Origin: Strigamia acuminata
Lineage: Eukaryota > Arthropoda > Chilopoda > Geophilomorpha > Linotaeniidae
Length of the DNA stretch: 64,000 nt
Direction of reading: 5' to 3'
Assembly (NCBI GenBank): GCA_949358305.1
Contig: OX442314.1
Span: 15,059,060-15,123,059 of the forward strand
Shown: in pieces, positions 59,101 to 64,000 of the stretch
How the letters are laid out: every line of letters starts with the position of its first letter
How positions within the stretch are numbered: position 1 is the first letter of the stretch
Made by a program: the position numbers and the translations under genes
Notes under the pieces: model-generated
Told to the model about the DNA's origin: nothing
The model's input: only the letters and a program-made list of their open reading frames with translations
Databases searched by the model: none

Positions 59101-60078
59101 TAAAGAGATTATTGTAACCTCACCCACCAGCCACCACCAACCTATACAACTTTTCTTTTCGGCTGACGTTTTAAAACATGACGAATCGAATTCATTTTCT
59201 GCCATTCCTTTTAACGTCAATTATTTTTTTCACCAACTTCAATGATCCGTAAGCTGAGTTTCCACCCACCTCATCATGTCGTCCTTCATACACAAACCGT
59301 AGCCCAAAGGGGGTACGAACCGAGCCAAGCCCAGAATGAAAATTACACAGTCACACAAAAATCCCTTCAGAGAACAGAAAGAGCTGTCTGATAAGCGCGC
59401 GTTGTTGGCGGAACCTTTACTTGCTCGCTTCAAACAAACTCCCTCAAAGCCAAGTGGTAAGTGTATCATTAATGCTTTATAGTTATTATTGTTATAGCCA
59501 CATGTCAAACCTTCAAAACCGCCTCTATCTCCATCTGTGGTCATGTTTGGCCACCATTCAACAGTGCAACATCATTCTAAATCTGCCTCCATATTTTTAA
59601 AATATTCGACAAATAAATTATTTTTCTTAACCTAGTTACACCCACTTGTCAGCAGAGGGCGTTAGCAACTTCATTGCTCTGGGAATTGAGTCCATTTTCT
59701 TCTCCCCATAACATCAAAAACCCAGGCCTGCATTTCCCATCATCCAGTGTCAACTCCCTGTAGAGACTTCACTACTCGAATCTTTAACATCATCACCACC
59801 AGAGCTGCCAATTATTCCAATCATGTCCTGTACGTGCAATGTGGAAACAAAAAAAAAAAAAAAAAACTTCCGCTAGGGGGAGTTGCCACTAGTTCCAATA
59901 ACTCGTGGACACACGTCACACACAATTGAAGTTGACACCAACAACATTCACTAGCTGAATTACAACTAACTTTCACTTTACTTCAAATTATCAAGATCAA
60001 AGTCTCAACTCTTACCTTCCATTCGGTCCATATCCAGCATCAGCAGCGTTCAGGTGATAGTCGGCAGTGTTAGAATAC
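29164..60078 (-). CDS. trh: Trachealess, bHLH-PAS transcription factor
   Basis: Exons found: 60078-60016, 39837-39599, 35132-35053, 33364-33275, 32153-32006, 31941-31823, 31744-31551, 31478-31372, 31306-31028, 30748-30606, 30537-29164. All phases close; 924 codons follow from the bHLH exon to the stop. The bHLH exon holds [20 protein letters not shown], the trh/NPAS1/NPAS3 basic region. PAS-A runs from [11 protein letters not shown] through [16 protein letters not shown] to [23 protein letters not shown] and PAC from [17 protein letters not shown] to [17 protein letters not shown]. The C-terminus keeps insect Trachealess motifs: [40 protein letters not shown] and SSSFHIYH. It pairs with ARNT/Tango in the nucleus to bind TACGTG-type sites and specifies tracheal, salivary and gill-like epithelia. 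The true start is unresolved: the 60-kb exon has no ATG in frame and needs an upstream exon; an alternative start exon lies at 43.4 kb. Confidence 0.96.
32154..33274 (-). other. trh: trh intron within PAS-A
   Basis: Intron of 1.1 kb between the two exons of the PAS-A domain. I see no further coding or structural signal. A 273-codon plus-strand frame spans the next exon and both neighbouring introns and is the antisense shadow of open sequence, not a gene. Confidence 0.6.
33365..35052 (-). other. trh: trh intron 1.7 kb
   Basis: Intron between the exon ending HQGTHILQ and the exon starting [11 protein letters not shown]-rich with a poly-A/TAA patch near 33926-33950. No conserved motif is recognised. 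Confidence 0.6.
35133..39598 (-). other. trh: trh intron 4.5 kb after the bHLH exon
   Basis: Intron separating the bHLH exon from the PAS-A exons. It contains an (AAAG) run at about 36485-36503, poly-A patches (37150-37175, 37675-37692) and a close inverted pair of ACGTG cores (37951-37955 and 37966-37970, the latter inside CACGTA, a Trh/ARNT-type site on the minus strand). No coding exon is visible. Confidence 0.5.
42871..42980 (+). promoter_or_regulatory. Candidate antisense promoter and first exon
   Basis: On the plus strand CATTGG (inverted CCAAT) at 42871 is followed by TATAAA at 42885-42890. Expected start would be about 42915, and a consensus donor GTGAGT follows at 42980 after GC-rich sequence. 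This would make a short noncoding first exon transcribed towards, and antisense to, the trh alternative start exon at 43.3 kb. Motif evidence only. Confidence 0.25.
43285..43409 (-). CDS. trh: trh alternative first coding exon (MLPY...FTHS)
   Basis: On the minus strand a pyrimidine-rich acceptor (CTCTCTCTCTCTCG...GTTCGTCAG) ends at 43410. The exon then opens with ATG at 43400 and a second ATG at 43394, reading [19 protein letters not shown] and ending PAFTHS plus TG at a GTCAGT donor (43284). Length 116 nt from the first ATG leaves phase 2, exactly what the bHLH exon (39837) needs; the join gives FTHSC followed by ILELRKEK. From memory, Drosophila Trachealess starts MLPYQAAVA and contains FTHSW before ILELRKEK, so both ends of this exon match. 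With this start the protein would be 962 aa. Doubts: the donor is not the best consensus, and the fly protein has about 35 more residues before the bHLH. Confidence 0.62.
48147..48170. repeat. (CCA)n microsatellite
   Basis: About eight CCA units in the trh 20-kb intron; minus-strand translation gives a poly-valine run in a short ORF. A GTAAGAC donor-like site follows on the minus strand, but nothing else supports an exon. Confidence 0.8.
51848..52178 (-). promoter_or_regulatory. trh: Candidate TATA promoter and 5' exon for trh
   Basis: Minus strand: TATAAA at 52178-52173 within GGTATAAAGGG, then about 300 bases of GC-rich sequence ending at a consensus donor, TCGTAG/GTGAGTTTG (exon end 51848). 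A leader exon starting about 52148 could be spliced to the acceptor at 43410, immediately upstream of the MLPY start codon. An upstream [15 protein letters not shown]... begins in it. The exon itself cannot be spliced in coding phase to the bHLH exon, so a noncoding role is the consistent reading. Inference from motifs. Confidence 0.35.
52615..52662. repeat. (GA)n microsatellite with GTAAGA interruptions
   Basis: GA dinucleotide run of about 48 bases interrupted by three TA-containing units (AGAGTAAGAGAGTAAGAGTAAG). It lies about 450 bp upstream of the candidate 52.2-kb trh promoter in minus-strand terms. GAGA tracts can bind GAGA factor in arthropods; otherwise a simple repeat. Confidence 0.8.
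56650..57045. other. GC-rich island, open on both strands
   Basis: An isolated GC- and CpG-rich block in AT-rich intron sequence. Both strands stay open for long: the minus strand for 169 codons (57148-56639) and the plus strand for about 110 codons up to a stop near 57035. Neither product has a recognisable motif, and open frames on both strands are expected where stop codons are rare through base composition. It may be a CpG-island-like regulatory element of trh. Confidence 0.4.
57570..57676. repeat. Degenerate GTGCAAAAATGCA repeat cluster
   Basis: Within about 105 bases a unit close to GTGCAAAAATGCATTTT recurs four or five times (GTGCAAAAACGCATTTTT, GTGCCAAAAATGCATTTTA, GGTGCAAAATGCACTTTTT, GTGCAAAAACC). 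Each unit is itself partly palindromic (TGCA...TGCA). It is either a decayed minisatellite or a cluster of protein-binding sites. Confidence 0.6.
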
Positions 60079-63000
60079 CTGCAAAAAGACACGATACAAA
60101 AACATTAGTATTGATTAAAAGAAATAAATAAATAAATAAATAAAAGCAATGCAACTTTACTGAAATGAAATCTTTCATATTTCATTGACCATCGTAATCA
60201 CGTTAATAGCAGGCGTTTGCATTATTCGATGTCCACGCAAACTTAATTGAATTGGTATGGTTGGAAAGGGTAGGAGAGGTGATGGTGTAGGTAGGGGGCC
60301 GGAATGGATCACGTGCCAACTAATCATCACCAATCATCTCATTACTGAGCAGTATTTAGTTATCAGGAATGCAGGGCATGCTTGTCATTACCATGGGCAC
60401 TGGCTATGGCTATGGATGAGAATGTTGGCTTCCATTGGACGAGTCGGGGCGTGGGCGACGAGGGGGCGCGAAGGCCCGTCCCGCTTCCACCCCGTGCGAG
60501 CAGCGGCCCCTTCCGAGAGAAGCGGGGAAATGAGTGAATCGAGTCGCACTCCCCAGACATGTTGTATTACACGCCCTGTCAACAGCTCCCTCTCGCAGCT
60601 AACGCCGTAAACACACGAGCACGCTTCCCTGGAAAGCCCAACTTTGCACTTCTAAAAAACCCCCTTTTTTATTTTCCTCATTGATGAACATTTTTTTAAT
60701 TTATCGCTTCCCTAAACAATTTCAATAAGCTTACATTATTTTCCACATTTCAATTCGCATTTGAAGGTAAAGAGGAGGTTGCTTTTGCCCATTAAAAGGT
60801 GGGCGTTACAGACAGGTGAGCACACAACTTCTGACATTAGAGGAAACAATTTGCCCCCCAATCTACATACAGGTGAGGATCAGTTTCAGCTGCCCACAGA
60901 CAATGGGGTTTTGTAAAAAAAAAAAAAAAAAAAAAAATAATAATACCAATAAAAAAAAAATAAAATAATAAAAAATAAATAATAAATAAATCGTAACAAT
61001 TTTCCACCCCCATAAAAAAATCAGAAAAATAGTTAGCAAACGCAAGCAATTAACGCTGACAATATAAACAGATCCACCTCAGCGCTAAACGAAAAGGTGG
61101 TACGATTAGTCAAGGCTCACAAACTTGATTTAAAATGTCGCCCCACAGGATCAAAGACGGCGCCCCGACCAGGTGACACTCAACCCACCTGGCCAGGTGA
61201 GAGGAGGGCGGAGACAGGGCGGCGAGAACGCTCCCAACCGGCCTAGAATGGTGACAGTGATCCACGGCCGGGCCACCGCGAACACGAAACCTCCATCAGA
61301 GGGCGCGAGGGGTTCGGCATTTACTCGCTTGCCCCCTTAACCAACACCACCTACACTTTCCTCGAACCCCTGAAGGTCAAGAGGTGCGTAGACTGCGTAC
61401 ACACGGTTACACATTCACGTATTTAATCGATTAAAATGTGCTCAGTATCATTTCTCCTTATTTATTTGTTGGGGTTTGTGAATTCAAATCAATTAGCAGT
61501 GCAAATGAACAATGGACGATGGATTAAAGCTACAAACAAGGTGGACAACGTCCTTCCACGAATTTAATTTCATGTTTACAAATCAAAACGAAATTATTAT
61601 TACACGCCAAACATGGTAATTACTAATTTCTTCCTCTCACAACCCTCTGAGATAAAAAAAAATGAAAGAAAAACCACAAAATAAAAAAAATAAAAATCCA
61701 GACAAAAAAAAATGCAAATTAATAAATTACAATTACAAAAAAAGAACAAAATTAATTAAATCGACATGTCGAAATAATAAAGTGAAGCATCAAGGACACC
61801 ATTAACTAAACCGAAAGAAAAAAAAACTGAGACAACAAAACAAATTCCCAAGGTCGGTGCAAATGATCATGAAAAATCTCCTTTTCTTATCCTCGCATCA
61901 AATTTCCGCTCTACCTTCATCAACATCAAAACTAATTTAAGAAAAGAAATCACAACCTTTGAACGCACCTGCACCCAAGTGAGATTAATTTGCAATCCTC
62001 CTTTATTCCATCTAATTACATGAGAACAAGGAAACAACGGAAGCGCGCAGATTACCAGCCATTTCATATTCACTTGAATAAATTACTTGCCGTTTTAGAC
62101 CCCTTCGCTGACCCTGTCATGTCAGTTTGAGTGACCAGGTGTGCGGTGTCCATTTTTTTCCCACCTTCATTTCCATAAATCCTGCTGCTTCTCCCCACAG
62201 CATCCCTCACTCACATCTTATCTCCAAATCAGGCTCAGGTAATAGAGATTTATGGCGGACGACAGCGGCACTTCACTCTCACCTGCCCACCCCTTGGCGA
62301 CAAGAAACTGCAGGAGATAATCAACCCTTTCAGCCCAACAATTCGAGATAGCAAATTCGAACGAGTAATTGTTTTCATTTGTTTGCATCGCGTCGAGAAA
62401 TTAATTGCAAAAAAAAGCCACGCTCTTAATGCACGAATGTTTTGACTATTCAAGTCTGCACATTTTTTCGACTGTCACAGTTAAATTAAGCTGTAAAAAG
62501 CTACACACAAGAAGTCATGTAAATTTTTCTTGTTTTGTTGCAAATATCACTTGGCTACCTTGGGAAGATTGCAAGGTGAACTCCTTGAGAAATTCCACAA
62601 GACATCACAAGACATGTTTAGAGTCATTTCCACCTACGCCGAAACCTTTAACCTGAGTGCTAATTAGAAAAATGTAATTTACATTTTTGCTACAACCCAA
62701 CCCAACCCAACAGCACCAAAAACACCAAACACCAAAAAAAGAAAACAGTAGAGCAGTGTTTCCTTTCAATTCAAACGTGTTTTCCCATCTATAACCAAAT
62801 TAGTTACAACGAAAAAACATATCACTTAGCATTGACATTTCCCCGTTCAATGAAACAAAATTTATAGCGATTTAGCGAAATAAAAAGACGCGCAACAAAA
62901 ACTAGAAACTTTACAACAAATTGCTGAACCGAAACATCAACTAATAGATAGTTTTTAAAAAAGAAAATCACATTTCGTGTTTGAAAAACAGTTCATGTGA

Positions 63001-64000
63001 ACTTCTCACGATTGTAGTGTGACTAATAAAGAAACATTCACCAGAGGTATATTACAATGTCAGTTTATGGCTGTAAAAACAGTGAAAACCAACACGCTAA
63101 TGGTTTTCACTCGACTTCCTATAAACAAATGCATGTCCCTGATCTTTTGTAAACTATTTCCTTAGGCGAGGCCACATGTCAAATTAACAGCAACGAGCAA
63201 CCTCTCATCTCACAACATTACAAATAGCTTCAGATGAGAGTTAATTGATCACAATTTTAGGCGATATTTAACGTCTAAAAAAAAAAGAAGAAAGACATCA
63301 ATTAGTTTTTTGTTTCTATTTTTCCCGCCTGCAGTTGTCTTTTTCTTTTATATCATAAAGTTTTCTTTCCCATTGCCATCTCCCCTTGAAATAGCAATCT
63401 TGTTCATCCAGTCGCTTTCCATAGAAATGGCAGCGAAAAGCGGTCAGGGACGACAAAGCCCTGAATGCTAACAACATTAAAGTAAACCGAAGAATTTGCT
63501 ACAATTAATGCATCACCAATTAAGCTCGTAATTCTGTTTTCTCGGGTTTGGGCACTAAGATTTAAATTTAATTTTTCAGTTACGGTAACTTGTGTCAACA
63601 ATATTTCATTTCCTCATCTTCATAACAGCAAATATTTTCATTCCGCTTTACCTGATGGACTCGTGTCAGCTCTTACCAGACTCTTAAGTGGTAAATCGTG
63701 TTCGGCGGCCCACCGGTCGGCATCGGCCTCCATTTACATGAAGTGTCACCGACCAGATCTTATCTCAGACCCACCACCAAACCAATGGATAATGAGTTTA
63801 ACTCCCGCCATACTACTCCATTCCTATCTAACGCGGGGCAAAGGCCAAATTGTCCTCCCCATAATGCATTTCTCATCTAAATAAAACATCCCACCCACTT
63901 TAGAGAAGAAAAAAAATTCACTTACCTTTAGAAAAATATAATTAACCTTTAAAAAAAAATCTAATTGAAAATTTAAATGGAGAAATTTCACAAATAAGTC
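60079..64000. other. trh: Upstream part of trh, no firm exon
   Basis: The trh exon at 60078 has a good acceptor and no in-frame ATG upstream, so at least one more 5' exon must lie here or beyond the window. I see no phase-compatible candidate I can support. A minus-strand ORF starting at 63733 (MEADADRWAAEHDLPLKSL) reaches a strong donor GTAAGAG but in phase 0, whereas phase 2 is needed. Poly-A (60917-60937) and A-rich sequence (61650-61750) fill much of the rest. A locally GC-rich block at 61140-61370 has repeated CAGGTG E-boxes. Confidence 0.4.
60917..60937. repeat. Poly-A tract
   Basis: Uninterrupted run of about 21 adenines followed by TAATAATACC and further A-rich sequence. Simple repeat; no target-site duplication or retroposed gene next to it is visible. 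Confidence 0.8.

Larger units (their letters stand above)
39838..60015 (-). other. trh: trh 20-kb intron with candidate enhancers and alternative exons
   Basis: This intron lies between the 60-kb exon and the bHLH exon. It is a patchwork of AT-rich sequence and GC-richer islands (about 43.3-43.65, 45.5-45.75, 50.5-50.7, 51.85-52.35 and 56.68-57.05 kb). Within it I find an alternative start exon (43285-43409) and a TATA-bearing candidate first exon (51848-about 52150). Simple repeats include (GA)n at 43207-43226 and 52615-52662, (CT)n near 52939-52959 and (CCA)n at 48147-48170. Other ORFs across it lack splice or similarity support. Size and islands fit a cis-regulatory landscape of a developmental gene. 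Confidence 0.55.

Noticed and set aside
62284-62316. 25-nt minus-strand micro-exon (TCCTGCAG ... CAG/GTGAGAG) upstream of trh
   Set aside because: Sites are good, but such a short exon is expected by chance in 4 kb, and its phase (25 nt) fits trh only with an unseen phase-1 exon.

Overview
This is a eukaryotic, intron-rich, AT-rich nuclear window. It is almost certainly from an arthropod and most likely a crustacean (a branchiopod such as Daphnia would fit, but I cannot prove the genus). The basis is a Trachealess protein with arthropod-specific N- and C-terminal signatures, a MADF/BESS protein, many short introns of about 55-75 bp with GT..AG borders, and fused glutamyl-prolyl-tRNA synthetase. 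I rebuilt all the main genes exon by exon; their reading phases close exactly, so most coordinates below are at splice-site resolution.

Layout. Positions 1-7.4 kb hold no recognisable multi-exon gene, only A-rich sequence and one TATA/CT-rich promoter-like block with a 43-codon ORF (about 2.05-2.4 kb). Then come NRDE2 (+, 7437-11481, 9 exons); a 537-bp foldback/MITE-like inverted repeat (12194-12730); two tandem secreted GH16 beta-glucanase genes (+, 12908-13805 and 14260-15154, 3 exons each); a MADF/BESS nuclear protein (-, 15445-16486, 4 exons); ribosomal protein S29 (+, 17324-17663, 3 exons, 56 aa); glutamyl-prolyl-tRNA synthetase (-, 17803-24217, 27 exons, 1570 aa); and the HIF prolyl hydroxylase EGLN/Hph (+, 24550-26062, 5 exons, 398 aa). 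The last two are head to head across a 332-bp promoter. A doubtful small two-exon ORF lies at 26465-27099. From 29164 to at least 60078 the minus strand is one gene, trachealess (trh), a bHLH-PAS transcription factor, with a 20-kb intron upstream of the bHLH exon.

How the genes relate. NRDE2 acts in nuclear RNA surveillance, RpS29 and EPRS in translation. EGLN hydroxylates HIF-alpha, a bHLH-PAS factor, in oxygen sensing, and trh is a related bHLH-PAS factor that specifies respiratory/tubular epithelia in insects; their adjacency is notable but may be chance. The GH16 pair has an intact catalytic motif and fits digestion of algal or fungal beta-1,3-glucan.

The most interesting points are two alternative N-termini for trh (one exon at 43.3-43.4 kb matching the insect MLPY...FTHS start, the other at 60.0 kb), a candidate internal TATA promoter at 52.2 kb, a tandem ACGTG pair beside the EPRS/EGLN promoter, the foldback element, and a start codon cut off by an intron in both GH16 paralogues.
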